From assembly GCA_946965045.2 (NCBI GenBank), contig OX337230.1, forward strand, positions 558,001 through 622,000: a stretch of 64,000 bases of DNA, read 5' to 3'. The stretch comes from Epithemia pelagica. Its lineage: Eukaryota > Bacillariophyta > Bacillariophyceae > Surirellales > Surirellaceae. The position numbers and the translations under genes are program-made. The stretch's first letter is position 1. Each line of letters begins with the position of its first letter. Under the pieces are notes generated by a model, which searched no databases, was not told the origin of the DNA, and worked only from the letters and a program-made list of their open reading frames with translations. Positions 29,256-41,600 of the stretch are shown here, one piece after another.

Positions 29256-32200
29256 ATGACCAAGATTTTATGGTTCTTGACATGGACGGTGGCCATTGAG
29301 GCCGCTTTTGGTCCAGCCACACCTCTGTTGGGTGTCCCATCGCAAGTGAGCACGTCCGAGAATACGTTGACCATGCGGGTGGGCCTTTCGGATCTCGGTC
29401 GACGCCAAAAAATGAATCAACTGCTCAAGACGGTGCACACCAACCCGTCCCCCGAATTTGTCCGCGACGAGCTCTTGTCCGAAGACACGGCGTCCATTTT
29501 GGAAAAGTGTCAATGGAAGTTGCGTCGTGCCTTGTTGCGAAAGATTCGATCGGCGGCCTATGCCTACGATATTGACGTCGATCCCTCCTTTGGTCACCCC
29601 CCGTCTCAAGACGTACGTGAGGCACTGGAACAAAAGCAAGGTGCGGTACGCAAGGCGGAACGTGCGGCCCATTTTGCTCAAGTCGAACAAGAACGACAAA
29701 CGCGCATGGCCGCTCGTGCCGAAGAAGCCCGGAAAAAGGCCCACGCCGAACGAGCCGCGCAGTTCAAGGCCGAACGGGAAGCGGCCAAACAGGCTGAGGA
29801 GGAACGATTGGCGGCCGAACAAAAGGCCGAGGAAGAACGACTCGCTGCCGAAGCCGCTGCCCAGAAAGCTGAAGAAGAACGACTTGCTGCCGAAGCCGCT
29901 GCCAAAGCCGAAGAAGAACGCTTGGCGGCGGAAAAGGCTGCTGAAGAGGAACGATTGGCAGCTGAAGCTGCTGCCAAGAAGGCAGAGGAGGAACGACTCG
30001 CGGCGGAAGCCGCTGCCAAGAAAGCTGAAGAAGAACGACTTGCTGCCGAAGCTGCTGCCAAAGCCGAAGAAGAACGCTTGGCGGCGGAAAAGGCTGCTGA
30101 AGAGGAACGATTGGCAGCTGAAGCTGCTGCCAAGAAGGCAGAGGAGGAACGAATTGCTGCGGAAGCTGCTGCCAAAAAGGAAGAGGAAGAACGAATTGCT
30201 GCTGAGAAGAAGGCCGAAGAGGAACGATTGGCTGCCGAAGCAGCAGCCAAGGCCGAAGAGGAAGCTGCTGCAGCAGCTGCTGAGGCCGCTGCCAAGAAAG
30301 CCGAAGAGGAGAAAGCAGCAAAGGAAGCTGAACCAGTTGCTGAAAAGACGGAGTCAGCCCCTCCGGTCAGTGGTGGCGCTGTTACAACGAAAATGATTAA
30401 GGAATTGCGTGACAACACCGGTGCCGGAATGATGGACTGTAAAAAGGCCTTGACAGAATGTGGAGGTGACATGGAGGAAGCCACTGACTTTTTGCGCAAA
30501 AAGGGACTGGCCAAGGCCGATAAGAAAGCCAGTCGCGTTGCCGCCGAAGGAAAGATTGCCTTTAGCAGTGCCGGTAACAAGGCTGTGTTGGTCGAAGTGA
30601 ATTGTGAAACCGACTTTGTCGGCAAGGACGCCAACTTTGGCGGATTTTGTGATCAGGTAGCACAAGCCGCTGTGATAGTGGAGAATGATTCTGTTGATGC
30701 CTTGTTGGAAAAGACAATGGCAGATGGAGCTTCTGTAGAAGAAACTCGTCAAGCGCTGGTTGCCAAGATTGGAGAGAACATTCAGGTTCGACGCATGGCT
30801 TCTAGGGGAGGCGAAGGAAGCACGGTGGGAGCATATGTTCACATGAATCGTATTGGTATGTACATGGCTTCATGAAGCTATTCAACGAAGTTTTTTCTAT
30901 TGACAATGGCGCTAACCATAACTCTATTTTTCATCAGGTGTATTGGTTGAGTTGGAAGGAGGTGACGAACAACTTTGTACGGACATTGCCATGCACGTTG
31001 CTGCCATGAACCCTCCTTTTGCCGTTCCCGAGGATGTCCCTGCTGACGTGTTGGATAAGGAACGTAAGATTTTGAGTGACCAGGCATTGGAATCGGGCAA
31101 GCCACCCGAGATTGTCGAGAAGATGGTGGAAGGCCGTATCCGTAAATACTTGCAAGAGATTTGTTTGGTGTCGCAACAGTATGTCAAGGATGGCGACAAG
31201 ACCGTTGGCAAGTTGTTGGAAGAGAAGGGTGCCAAGATGAAGGGATTTACTCGCATTGCTGTTGGAGAAGGGATTGAAAAGAAGGAAGACAACTTTGCCG
31301 AAGAAGTTGCCAAAATGGCCGGAACAGCTTCTTCGGATGCAGATGTACAAAACGAACCCGCTCCTGCCGAAGCTGTCACCTCCCCTGAACCCGTTGTCGA
31401 ACCTGAACCCGTTGTCGAACAAGTGGCTGAACCTGTCGAAGAAGCAAAGCCAGCAGCCACGGGTGGCGCTGTCACAACGAAAATGATTAAGGAACTGCGT
31501 GACAACACCGGTGCCGGAATGATGGACTGTAAAAAGGCCTTGACAGAATGTGGAGGTGACATGGAGGAGGCCACTGACTTTTTGCGCAAAAAGGGACTGG
31601 CCAAGGCCGATAAGAAAGCCAGTCGCGTTGCCGCCGAAGGAAAGATTGCCTTTAGCAGTGCCGGTAACAAGGCTGTGTTGGTCGAAGTGAATTGTGAAAC
31701 CGACTTTGTCGGCAAGGATGCCAACTTTGGCGGCTTCTGTGATCAGGTAGCACAAGCCGCTGTGGAAGTTGAGAATGATTCTGTCGACGCCTTGTTGGAA
31801 AAGACAATGGCAGATGGAGCTTCTGTAGAAGAAACTCGTCAAGCGCTGGTTGCCAAGATTGGAGAGAACATTCAGGTTCGACGCATGGCTTCTAGGGGAG
31901 GCGAGGGAAGCACTGTTGGAGCATATGTTCACATGAATCGTATTGGTAAGTGCAAGACTTCAAACGAAGCTTTTCTCAGTCTTCGAAACGTCTCACTCAC
32001 ATACTTCTTCTATGTTCTAGGTGTGTTGGTCGAGTTGGAAGGTGGTGACGAGGCGCTTTGTACGGACATTGCCATGCACGTTGCGGCCATGAACCCTCCC
32101 TTTGCCGTTCCCGAGGATGTCCCTGCTGACGTGTTGGATAAGGAACGTAAGATTTTGAGTGACCAGGCATTGGAATCGGGCAAGCCACCCGAGATTGTCG

Positions 32201-32433
32201 AGAAGATGGTGGAAGGCCGTATCCGTAAATACTTGCAAGAGATTTGTTTGGTGTCGCAACAGTATGTTAAGGATGGCGACAAGACCGTTGGCAAGTTGTT
32301 GGAAGAGAAGGGTGCCAAGATGAAGGGATTTACTCGCATTGCTGTTGGAGAAGGTATTGAAAAGAAGGAAGACAACTTTGCCGAAGAAGTTGCCAAAATG
32401 GCTGGAACTGCCCCCGAGCCTGTAGCCGCGTAG
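29256..32433 (+). CDS. tsf: Plastid elongation factor Ts polyprotein with two EF-Ts domains
   Basis: Exons 29256-30855, 30938-31945 and 32021-32433 give 1,006 aa. EF-Ts recycles EF-Tu by GDP/GTP exchange during translation. Start at MTKILWFLTWTVAIEAAFGP: a signal peptide whose AAFGP cleavage motif matches the diatom plastid targeting signal, so it should act in the plastid. Residues about 130-365 are a long Ala/Glu/Lys coiled coil (repeats of AEEERLAAEAAAK). EF-Ts domain 1 starts near residue 375 (TKMIKELRDNTGAGMMDCKK) and domain 2 near 738; each has the EF-Tu-contact motif TGAGMMDCKKAL, NCETDFVGKDANF, and a complete C-terminal part. A Pro/Glu/Val linker joins them. Each domain is interrupted by an intron at the same codon (NRIG|VLVE, phase 1), showing a tandem genomic duplication including the intron. 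Intact. Confidence 0.9.
29865..30176 (+). repeat. 156-bp tandem duplication in the coiled-coil coding region
   Basis: The stretch beginning AAAGCTGAAGAAGAACGACT at 29865 recurs at 30021, offset 156 bp (52 codons), near-identical. It extends the coiled coil by one larger repeat. Confidence 0.75.
30385..32400 (+). repeat. Tandem duplication of the EF-Ts coding unit, including intron position
   Basis: 30385-30855 and 31475-31945 (offset 1,090 bp) differ at only a few sites, and the 3' parts (30938-31330 and 32021-32400) are likewise almost identical. The two introns (82 and 75 bp) share position and phase but not sequence. Confidence 0.88.
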
Positions 32434-33033
32434 GCTTAGCTACTATCTTTAATACGCACAATGTTATCATAATCAATATCCGAATCTATCAGGAGTTGTA
32501 GACATCACATTGGCCGCAGACAAGTTTAGCGCTTGTTGACAGACTATAAAAATGTTCTTGGATTGAATACGAAGGGATCATGGAATCGAAGCATCGTTAT
32601 TATCACTATACCGTGTTTGTTTGTAATGCGTCGACTTCGTTTCAAGAACCCGTCGAAGCTTATGAATCAGAGTGCCAGTGTCCAACAGTGATAGGTCCTA
32701 TGGAACCTCGTTTGAAGAACTCGCACCGATTGTAGAAGGACAACCATTGACCACTGGCTCATTGCGGTTCTATTTGTCGACTGGAAAGGTCAAATATATA
32801 GGATTGAACGGGATGAATAAGCTGGGGATGTACAATATCTTCTTTGTACATGTCGCTGTATGCATACCAGCGCACATCCATAAAGTAAACAATATCTCAG
32901 ACACCCTTGCCGAAACGTCTCTCTGCATACATACCGCAGGTGCCAAGTCATTTCGTCGAGCACTGTGAGAATCGCTTGTACAAAAACCGTGTGCCATACA
33001 ACCGTCATTGTTGTACACGATTGTGCCCCGTCA
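32434..33033. other. Convergent intergenic region
   Basis: About 600 bp between EF-Ts and the glycosyltransferase 3' end. No gene, repeat or RNA recognised. Confidence 0.45.
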
Positions 33034-35508
33034 TTACTGGACTTCTTCAATGGGTTCATCCATCGTAAGGGCGATATGTTGGGCTACCAAGGTACACGTT
33101 TGGTTGATTTGACTCTCCGACAAGATGCTTTCGTCATGACCGGGAACAATGATGCGGCGTACACCCACGTTGTTGTTGGTGGTGGTGCTTGCATTGTGGG
33201 CACTTGTCGGGACTTTTTCTTGTGGTGGTTGTTTCCATTGCACCAAGGGGGTAAAGACTTGACTGGCCGCCATGCTGGTAAAGGCTTGTTGATATTCCAG
33301 AACGAGGGCCGCGTCGTGCAAAAAGAGCAAGTGCGTCAATCCGGCACCATGATTGCCTATCAACACGTGAGATTGTCGCATCAACCGCAGCTGTTGCTCA
33401 AACGTCAAGGTTTCCAGGGCTACCAACTCGACCGATGTAATACTACCTGGAACACGTCCTTGTGTTTCTTGCAGGGCTTGTACCAAGGCGGGCAAATTGT
33501 GCAAGAATCGACGCGCTTTTTTGTCCGGGTTGGATCGCGGATGGGCCAGGTAGGGACGTCGATCAATCACAGTCACTTTGCCAGGAATCATGGTCACGTG
33601 TTGCAACTGGTACGCCGTCAGGACGTACTGAACAAAGGCATGCATCATACTGGGACAGACCTTCCAGGATTTCAAAGAAGAAGGAGATTGACTCTGACGC
33701 CACAAAACACTGGAGTATCCCGAAGGTATTAAGGTGACATTTCTGAGACAAACAACGGGTGAAATCTGCTGCTTGTCCTTAGTTTCTTGTTCTTGTTGTT
33801 TTTGTGGTTGGGACTCTCCCAACAAGAAGGACGATTGGATAAAGTAGGTGGGTCCAAACAATTGACGCCACACATCATCCAAGGCTCCTCGTGCATGACC
33901 ATCCAAAAATACAACGGAAACATTGAACACTGGTGAAGGATCCATGATAGTAGTAGGCGAGGGAGAGAGCGTCAAAAAGGTTTGAAACCAATCCATGACG
34001 GTGTGAAACAAGTTGCAATATTCGTAGCGAGTAATCATCAAGACACGCCCCGACAAATGGTGTGTACAGGCCACGGGATCCGGATCGTCCTTGTTGTGGA
34101 GGGACGACGACGACGACATGGATAAATTGTGGTTGGAATTTGTGGATTCCAAATGGCTACTATGAGCAACACTTGCAGACTGAAATGGGACCTCCAACTC
34201 ATCCTCTTTGACTGCTTTTGCTGCGACTGCTGCAGGATCGGTTGACGTACGAAGAATCGTCGAGTTCTTCTTATTCGTGGGTGCTGGCCCAAGATCCCAA
34301 ATTGCCAAATGATCCAAAACTTGCTGAATGTAAAAGAATTGGTCTCGATTTGTTGTTGTTGTTGTTGGTGGTGGTGTAGGTTCCTCGGAGGAGGTCGAGT
34401 TGTTCGTATCATCCACCAAACGACGCAAGGATGAGGATTCCGTAACATTCTGATGGCGATGCAACAACAAGACAAAGGCAGCTTCTGGTCGTCCTTGTTG
34501 AGAATCCCCATGGTGGTTTTGACGATTGTTGTGGCTACTATAAGTGTATTGCGGCAATTCCTCTTGTTCGTCACGACCCACGACAGACGAGACGGTTTCA
34601 TTGCCTCGTGCCTGCAGGGACAACAAGGCGACATGAATTTTCAATTCATTGTCATGACCAAACTGGCTATACGGAATATGTGTGAGGGCATGAACGCGAC
34701 ACCCCGTCATTCGTTCGAGGTTGTGGTTGTGGGTATTGTGGTGGCGGTGGTGGTGGTCCATTGGATGAAAGTGCACAGAGCACTGTCGATAATCGTCGAC
34801 ATGCTCCACGTCAATCAATCGAGGAGCTTTCCAGGAGTCGAGTTGATGGGGAGCAAGACGAAGAATGTTGTTGCCTCGTTGTCGTTGTTGGACGGAAACG
34901 ACCAGTTTGGTCTTGTGCTGGTGCGACGACGACGACGACGACGACTGAGCAAAAGAAGGCTGGGACGTGGGGATTTTGGACGGGGATGTGCGTGTAGTTG
35001 CCAGGGTGTTGTTGTTGCTGCTGCTGTTGTTGTTAGGGTTAGATGAGGATACTGCCGAATGGAACGACCGAGTACGACGAGGATATTCCGCTCTTCTTGT
35101 GGCAAGGTCTTTGGCATTGCGTTCTTTCATTCCATCCGTGTTCGGTTGGACGGCAGACCATACATTGGGTTGTGACATTGTGATTGTCTTGTTGGATGTT
35201 GTTTTTGTTTTTGTTGTTGTGGTGGTGGTGGTGGTGGTGGTTTGGTGAGATGGTGGTATGATGGACGGAGCAAAAGGCTGTTGAAACAGCAACATTGGAT
35301 AGAGATTCATCAACACTGTAGGGCAAAGGACCAAAACTAGGACCAGGAGAATGCATGTGGGAGCCTGTCGACAATGAGTGCGATGACGACGACGACGTCT
35401 TGAAAGGACACTGGAACGACGGACATGTGGTGAATGATGCAACCACTCGTCGGCAGTGTCTTGTTGGTTCCTCGAGCCGAAGGACGGCCGAGGTTGCAAA
35501 GGACTCAT
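33034..35508 (-). CDS. GT61-like (DUF563) type II membrane glycosyltransferase
   Basis: 824 codons from the Met at 35508 (an upstream in-frame Met at 35634 exists). After a basic N-terminus there is one membrane anchor (ILLVLVLVLCPTVLMNLYPM), then a Ser/Thr/Asn-rich stem, and the catalytic part at about 520-810: VLMITRYEYCNLFHTVMDWF with the family His, VVFLDGHARGALDDVW, and LTFEQQLRLMRQSHVLIGNH followed by GAGLTHLLFLHDAALVLEY. That last block matches the GT61/DUF563 signature (G.HGAGL.....F....... E). Such enzymes transfer sugars such as xylose or GlcNAc in the ER or Golgi; donor and acceptor are not predictable. A paralogue follows upstream at 36095. Confidence 0.75.
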   Translation of the reverse strand: MSPLQPRPSFGSRNQQDTADEWLHHSPHVRRSSVLSRRRRRHRTHCRQAPTCILLVLVLVLCPTVLMNLYPMLLFQQPFAPSIIPPSHQTTTTTTTTTTKTKTTSNKTITMSQPNVWSAVQPNTDGMKERNAKDLATRRAEYPRRTRSFHSAVSSSNPNNNSSSNNNTLATTRTSPSKIPTSQPSFAQSSSSSSSHQHKTKLVVSVQQRQRGNNILRLAPHQLDSWKAPRLIDVEHVDDYRQCSVHFHPMDHHHRHHNTHNHNLERMTGCRVHALTHIPYSQFGHDNELKIHVALLSLQARGNETVSSVVGRDEQEELPQYTYSSHNNRQNHHGDSQQGRPEAAFVLLLHRHQNVTESSSLRRLVDDTNNSTSSEEPTPPPTTTTTNRDQFFYIQQVLDHLAIWDLGPAPTNKKNSTILRTSTDPAAVAAKAVKEDELEVPFQSASVAHSSHLESTNSNHNLSMSSSSSLHNKDDPDPVACTHHLSGRVLMITRYEYCNLFHTVMDWFQTFLTLSPSPTTIMDPSPVFNVSVVFLDGHARGALDDVWRQLFGPTYFIQSSFLLGESQPQKQQEQETKDKQQISPVVCLRNVTLIPSGYSSVLWRQSQSPSSLKSWKVCPSMMHAFVQYVLTAYQLQHVTMIPGKVTVIDRRPYLAHPRSNPDKKARRFLHNLPALVQALQETQGRVPGSITSVELVALETLTFEQQLRLMRQSHVLIGNHGAGLTHLLFLHDAALVLEYQQAFTSMAASQVFTPLVQWKQPPQEKVPTSAHNASTTTNNNVGVRRIIVPGHDESILSESQINQTCTLVAQHIALTMDEPIEEVQ

Positions 35509-36094
35509 TGTCAATTTATATTTTTGGGTGGTGTGTGTCGTTCGAATGCATGGGATAATTCCAGACGGGCATGTCGTTTGAGAGAGAGACCTCTTTTTCT
35601 TGGCTCTGTTCTTGAAAGTTGGGAGGACGACCACAAGAAGAGAACGGTCTCCTGGACGTGGATCGTCGATCGTCGCTCAATTTTTCGGGTGTGTGTAACG
35701 ATAATATGTCTGGACCTTGCAAAACATGAGAGGATATGGTTGGCCGTGCGCGTAACATGAGACGCGCGAGCATGTCAAATGGAGGCTTAACTATCAGCAC
35801 CTTTACGTCAGCCGGTGGGGATGCCTGCTGGTAAGAGCGCGCAGCGACATACATTCCCTCTCGATCTCGAGATCGCATATCGTCGAGTACTCTCACACAC
35901 ATCATGGACGCGTTTCTCTCTCGTGGAAACTACAGACCTTTTGTGCTCCCCCCTGCTTTCTCTCATGGCGAGTTTCTCAGACATAGCTAGTGAACGGTGA
36001 TCTCTAAAAATCGAATCATTGTTTCTCCTCAACAAGATGACTTTGAATTTACATGGCTAGAGTAAGCTTTTACGTAGCTCGCCGATATACCATA
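35509..36094. other. Intergenic between tandem GT61 paralogues
   Basis: About 590 bp; promoter of the first GT61 gene and 3' region of the second. Nothing else recognised. Confidence 0.45.
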
Positions 36095-37558
36095 TTATAG
36101 TGCACCATACAACGACTCGGCGCTATTCAGTGTTGTCCCTTGTTGTCGTCGCCGTTGTGGCACGAAATGATGGCACGTGTTATTGATTTCGGCTTGCGAC
36201 AATTGCGTGGGACTTTCGGATCGAGATCGATGCAACAAGATGCGTTTCAGCCCTTGTACTGTCGTCGTCGTCGTCGTGGTTGTAGTAGTATTCGGATTGT
36301 CGCTGGGTGCGGGCAGTTTCCAATCGGCCAGTGCCCAGGAAAAACTATAGCCATTGGTCGTGTATTCGAGCATCATGGCATTCTGGGACAAGAAAATCAT
36401 GTGAACCATGCCCGCTCCGTGATTGCCAATCAAGACATGGGTTTGTCGCATCAAGGCCACTTGGTCGGCAAAACTCAGGGTTTCCAAGGCTACCAGCGTC
36501 ACATAGGTAACGCCCGGAACGTGGTGTTGCAAATGGTGGACCAAGTCGGGCAAATTGGTCAAGTAGCGGCGTTGTTTTGTGGCATTGATTTTGGTGCGGG
36601 GATGCGCCAAGTAGGGTCGACGATCAATAATGGTAATCTTGCCGGGAATCATGCGGAGGTGGGACAGGTCCAATCCGGCCACTACAAAATCCACAAAGGC
36701 ATGCATCATACTGGGACACTTGGTACCTTGTTTCCACAACGATTGACGTTTGGGATCCAAGACGGTCGCATATCCAGCCGGAATCAAGGTGGCATTGGAC
36801 AAACACACGACGGAATGTTGTTCTTGTTGTTGTGGTGGTGACACATGATTTGTCGGTGCGGATGCGGCACTCGTGGGAACCCCCGTAGCATTTGGTGTTG
36901 CCGGAAAGGACGACTTGATAAAGTAGGTGGGTCCAAACAATTGCCGCCAGGCCGGGTCCAGGGCTCCTTGGGCATGACCATCCAAGAAAATAATCGACAC
37001 GTTGTCGTCAGTGTCCTTGTCCTTGTTCTTGTGGGACAAGGACAAAAAGGGTGGTGCGGGGGACAGGGTCAAAAAGGTTTGGAACCAATCTCGAATGACA
37101 AAGTACACATTGCAATATTCGTATCGGGTAATCAACAAGACGCGTCCGGACACGTAATGGGTACACGCGTCGCTAGCAGCAGCAGTCGTTGTTGTTGTGG
37201 TAGTGGTGGTAGTGGTGGTAGTGGTGTCGGTTGTCGGAGAATTGTCATTTGTCTGCTGCACAATTTTCAAATGCTTCAAAATGTCGTTATTGTAATGAAA
37301 GTGTGGTCGTTCTTGTCCTTTTGGTTGCATTGGTGGACCTTGCTGGTACTGTTGGGAGAAGCCGCCGCTGCACGAATGATGAATCGACCATGAGGGCATC
37401 TCGTCGTTGTAGGGAAGAATAGGGATGGTGAAAAAAAGACGAAGGATTGATTGAGAGGTATCAGGACCGTGACAAAACACAAGAGCAGAAACAAACTCAA
37501 TCCATGGACGGACCGAATCCAGCCTGTCCAACATGATGATGATGATGACAAACTACTA
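36095..37558 (-). CDS. GT61-like glycosyltransferase paralogue, anchor in a different frame
   Basis: The catalytic frame 37534-36095 carries VLLITRYEYCNVYFVIRDWF, IIFLDGHAQGALDPAWRQLF and LSFADQVALMRQTHVLIGNH then GAGMVHMIFLSQNAMMLEY, paralogous to the neighbour at 33034-35508. The family His in the first block (NLFHTV) is replaced by Phe here (NVYFVI). The catalytic frame has no anchor, but the overlapping minus-strand frame does: from Met near 37558 it reads MQSSSLSSSSSCWTGWIRSV then a hydrophobic LSLFLLLCFVTVLIPL, a typical type II anchor, and stops at 37276. So either a small intron or an indel lies between about 37276 and 37480. With an indel the gene would be a pseudogene. The stem is much shorter than in the neighbour. 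Confidence 0.6.
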
Positions 37559-38648
37559 CTCTGCATCAATCGTTCTTGGAGCGTTGTTGCATGTCGGAAA
37601 TGAGGATGAGGAGGGAGGTGACGGTGGTATCCGTTGTTCGGAAGCAGGAGAGGAGGAGGAGGTGGTGTGACGATCTGGAAGAGGTGGATGAGAGTGTTCG
37701 TGAAAGATTGAGACGTTGCTGGGAGCTCCGACCATGGAGGGCGATTCTTTCTCAGCAACAGTACGAGGATTCTTGGGACTGATCGTCGACTTCTTTGTCA
37801 TGGTGGTGTGCATATTTGGAGAAGAGTAACTCTCCTTCCGATCTTCTTCTTCTTCTTCCTTTGCCGGACGAAGTGGGTGTCGAATGAATGAGAGAAACCC
37901 TGGAACACCCAAGATTGTTGGGGTCATCCACAGATTCCTCTTTGTTTTCGCAAAATGTGGATAAACGCCGATCTTGACCAAAAGTTTGAGTTGAGAGCTG
38001 GGCCGATGTCTCATCACGACTAAATGGATACGGTGAGCGACGTTTACTTAAACATAACGCTTTGGCTGTTAAAGGGACAGTAATATTTTTTGACTTATTG
38101 CTATAGAGTTCGATGTACATAAAATACGAGTAATCGAAATAAAGGGAACGATTCAAGAGGTGTATATTTGAAAAGAGTGTGTCATTCCCAAACCCCTATA
38201 TCGGGCGATACGATGGGTAGCTATTGCTCTTACATGTACTCCTACTTTTCCGCCTCAAGTGCGATTCATACGAGACTTTACAAAGATCCTTACTCCCAAG
38301 CGTACTGATGAGTCACGCTCATGATTAAGAAATTTGTACATTCAATTACTGACGATGAATCACGATCATTCATGACTCACTCAATGATGCGCTAGGGAGT
38401 ACAAAGATCCGCACATCTGGGGAGGTTCCATCACCGTTGCCAGCTGCTGTGCCATCCAAAAAGGATTCTTTTTCCAGATGCCAACAAACACAGACACACA
38501 CACGTCAAAGGAGTCTGTATCGTTGGTTCCTTGTTTCGTGTGTGTTTGGGACCCTAATAGAGACAAAGATACCAAGCATCATCCAACAAACCAGACGCAT
38601 TCTCCGGCAATCTCTCAAAAGCCGACGACACACTACTATATCAACAGG
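37559..38648. other. Divergent intergenic region upstream of the giant gene
   Basis: About 1.1 kb. Near 38305-38390 are several bZIP/AP-1-like words (GATGAGTCACGCTCATGA, GAATCACGATCATTCATGA, ATGACTCAC). No supported gene. Confidence 0.45.
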
Positions 38649-41600
38649 ATGGTGATACTGAGCACCGCCTTTGGTCCAAGACAGGGTCCATCGCTTCGGC
38701 GCATCCAAACCAGATATCCAAATGTCGTTTGTCACCACCGGAATGGATTCCTACTACTACTTCTCCTTTGTTTCTCTCGGTGGTGGTTGCTTCTTGGGAC
38801 CGCCCCCACAACAACAAGAATGATGCTGCTGGTCTCTGCCTTTTCGACGACAACAACAACCACAACTCTACAGACTCCTCTTGGTGTGTCTCGCCGTCGC
38901 CCACTCCAACCAATCACGACACTGACCAGAACAACCAGAGAACGACCAACAAGGGGTGGCAAATTGTCTCGCGACAGGATTGTTTTGTGGGACAGCAACA
39001 AGTCTCCCTCCTTTCCCTTTTTTCAATCGGACGAAGTGGGCGACGACGATGAATATGACGACGCATTTGACGAATATGACGACGACAACGACTCGGCTGC
39101 TTCCAAAAGTAGCAGTAGTTCGACGACTCCTCGTACGTCGGTACGATTGCAAGATTTGGCCCGAGAATGGGCCGCTCGCAATTTGGAGACCCAATCGGAA
39201 CGAAAACACAAGGAATCACCCAAAACCATGTCCTCCTCCAGTGCCTCCTTTTTTGCGTCTTCTGCTTCCACAACGTCGTCCAAACCACCTCGAGGGGCAT
39301 CGTCCTCATCGTCTTCGTTCAAGGGTACGGGCAGCAACCGTCCCAAGACTCCTTCTCCTCCTCCTCCTCGTGATCCAGGCATGCCACCGGGTGGTTATAG
39401 TTTTGGATCCATGGAGTATCATCCCGACATGGGAGATTCATCCTCCTCCTCCTCTTCATCGTCGTCACCCTTTGGAAAAATGCAACTGGAATCCTATGCG
39501 ACGGTTCAACAATGGGTCATGGGAGGAGATACACCCACATCAACGAGCAGCAGCATGAAGAAACAGACATCTTCCCCCACAACCATGAGCAGTGTGACAC
39601 GTCGAACCTTTTCCGTCCCTCCCATTGCCGCTCATCATCCTTACCGGCCAGCACGAGGAGGTTCGTCGTTGACCAGTAAGACGGTTCCGGCGTCGCCTCC
39701 GGCACCACGTCCACCATCCACCACCACAAAAACCACAACAACGACCATGGACGATTTGACACGACAATGGTCGTCGCACCGTCCTCCGTCCGACGACACT
39801 GGGAAACGAGCCGATTATGCTCCCACCACGATCCAATACGACATGGCCGATCCTCCGGAACGATCCAGTAGTAGTAGTTCCAACGACAACGACGACAACA
39901 AACCGAAGGAGGACCAGCCGTCCTCGGCTGCCACCAGGTCGGAAACACCCCGACCATCGGTCCCATCGCCAACACAATCCAATGTCAAGAACACCACGTT
40001 GGAGGAACTTGCCACGGAGTGGGGATCCAGGAATCAGGATTCCAAAGAGGAAACGACCACCATGCCACCCACACAAGTATTTGTGTCGACACCACCAACA
40101 ACAACAACCACGCCAGTGCCAACTCCTTCATCAAAAACACCGACTGTTTCCAGCAATGTTTTGGAACAACTTGCCATGGCATGGACCACCACAAATCAAG
40201 CTCACGAGGAACACACGACAATGCCACCGACACAGGCCTTTGCATCCGACAAAGCACCAGTACCATCGGTAACGACGACACCGGAACTACCCAGTGCCGA
40301 AACGTTGGAGGAATTTGCCACGACGTGGGGATCCATGAATCAGGATTCACAAGAGGAAAAGACCACCATGCCGCCCACACAAGCATTTGTGTCGACATCA
40401 CAAACAATAACGACGCCAGTGCCAACTCGTTCACCAAAAAAACCGCCAGTTTCCAGCAATGTCCTGGAACAACTTGCCATGGCATGGACCACCACAAACC
40501 AAGATCATGAGGACAAAACGACAATGCCACCGACACAGTCCTTTACATCGACACCCACAATTGCATCCGAGGAAGCACCAGTACCATCGGCAACGACGAC
40601 ACCGGAACTACCAAGTGCCGAAAAGTTGGAGGAACTTGCCACGGCGTGGGGATCCATGAATCAGGATTCAAAAGAGGAAAGGACCACAATGCCACCTTCA
40701 CACGTATTTGTGTCTACACCACCAACAACAACGCCAGTGACAGCTCAAGTACCATCACCAAAGACATCGACGGTCTCCAGTAATGTTTTGGAACAACTTG
40801 CCATGGCATGGACCACCACAAATCGAGATCATGAGGACAAAACGACAATGCCACCGACACAGGCCTTTACATCGACACCCACAATTGCATCCGAGGAAGC
40901 ATCAGTACCATCGGTAACGACGACACCGGAACTACCAAGTGCCGAAAAGTTGGAGGAACTTGCCACGGCGTGGGGATCCATGAATAAGGATTCACAGGAG
41001 GAAAAGATCACCATGCCACCCACACAAGCATTTGCGTCTACACCGACAACAACAACCCCGCCAGTGACAACTCCTTCATCAAAAACACCGACAGTTTCCA
41101 GCAATGTTTTGGAACAACTTGCCATGGCATGGACAAGGACAAATCAAGATCATGAGGACAAAACGACAATGCCACCGACACAGGCCTTTACATCGACACC
41201 CACAATTGCATCCCAGGAAGCACCAGTACATTCAAAGGTTACTACGACACCGGAACTACCCAGTGCCAAAAAATTGGAGGAACTTGCCGCAGCGTGGGGA
41301 TCCATGAATCAGGATTCACAAGAGGAAAGGACCACCATGCCACCTTCACACGCATTTGTGTCTACACCACCACCAACAACGCCAGTGACAGCTCCAGTAC
41401 CATCACCAAAGACACCGACGGTCTCCAGCAATGTTTTGGAACAACTTGCCATGGCATGGACCACCACAAATCAAGATCATGAGGAACAAACGACAATGCC
41501 ACCGACACAGGCCTTTGAGTCCGCACCCACAACGACGTCCGAGGAAACTGGCGTAACATCGATCAAAGCTTCGGAAAAATCAAGTCCCAACAAATTGGAG

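Noticed and set aside
29678-30634. 318-codon minus-strand Ala/Ser-rich frame
   Set aside because: Antisense shadow of the EF-Ts coiled coil; the plus-strand frame has clear EF-Ts homology.
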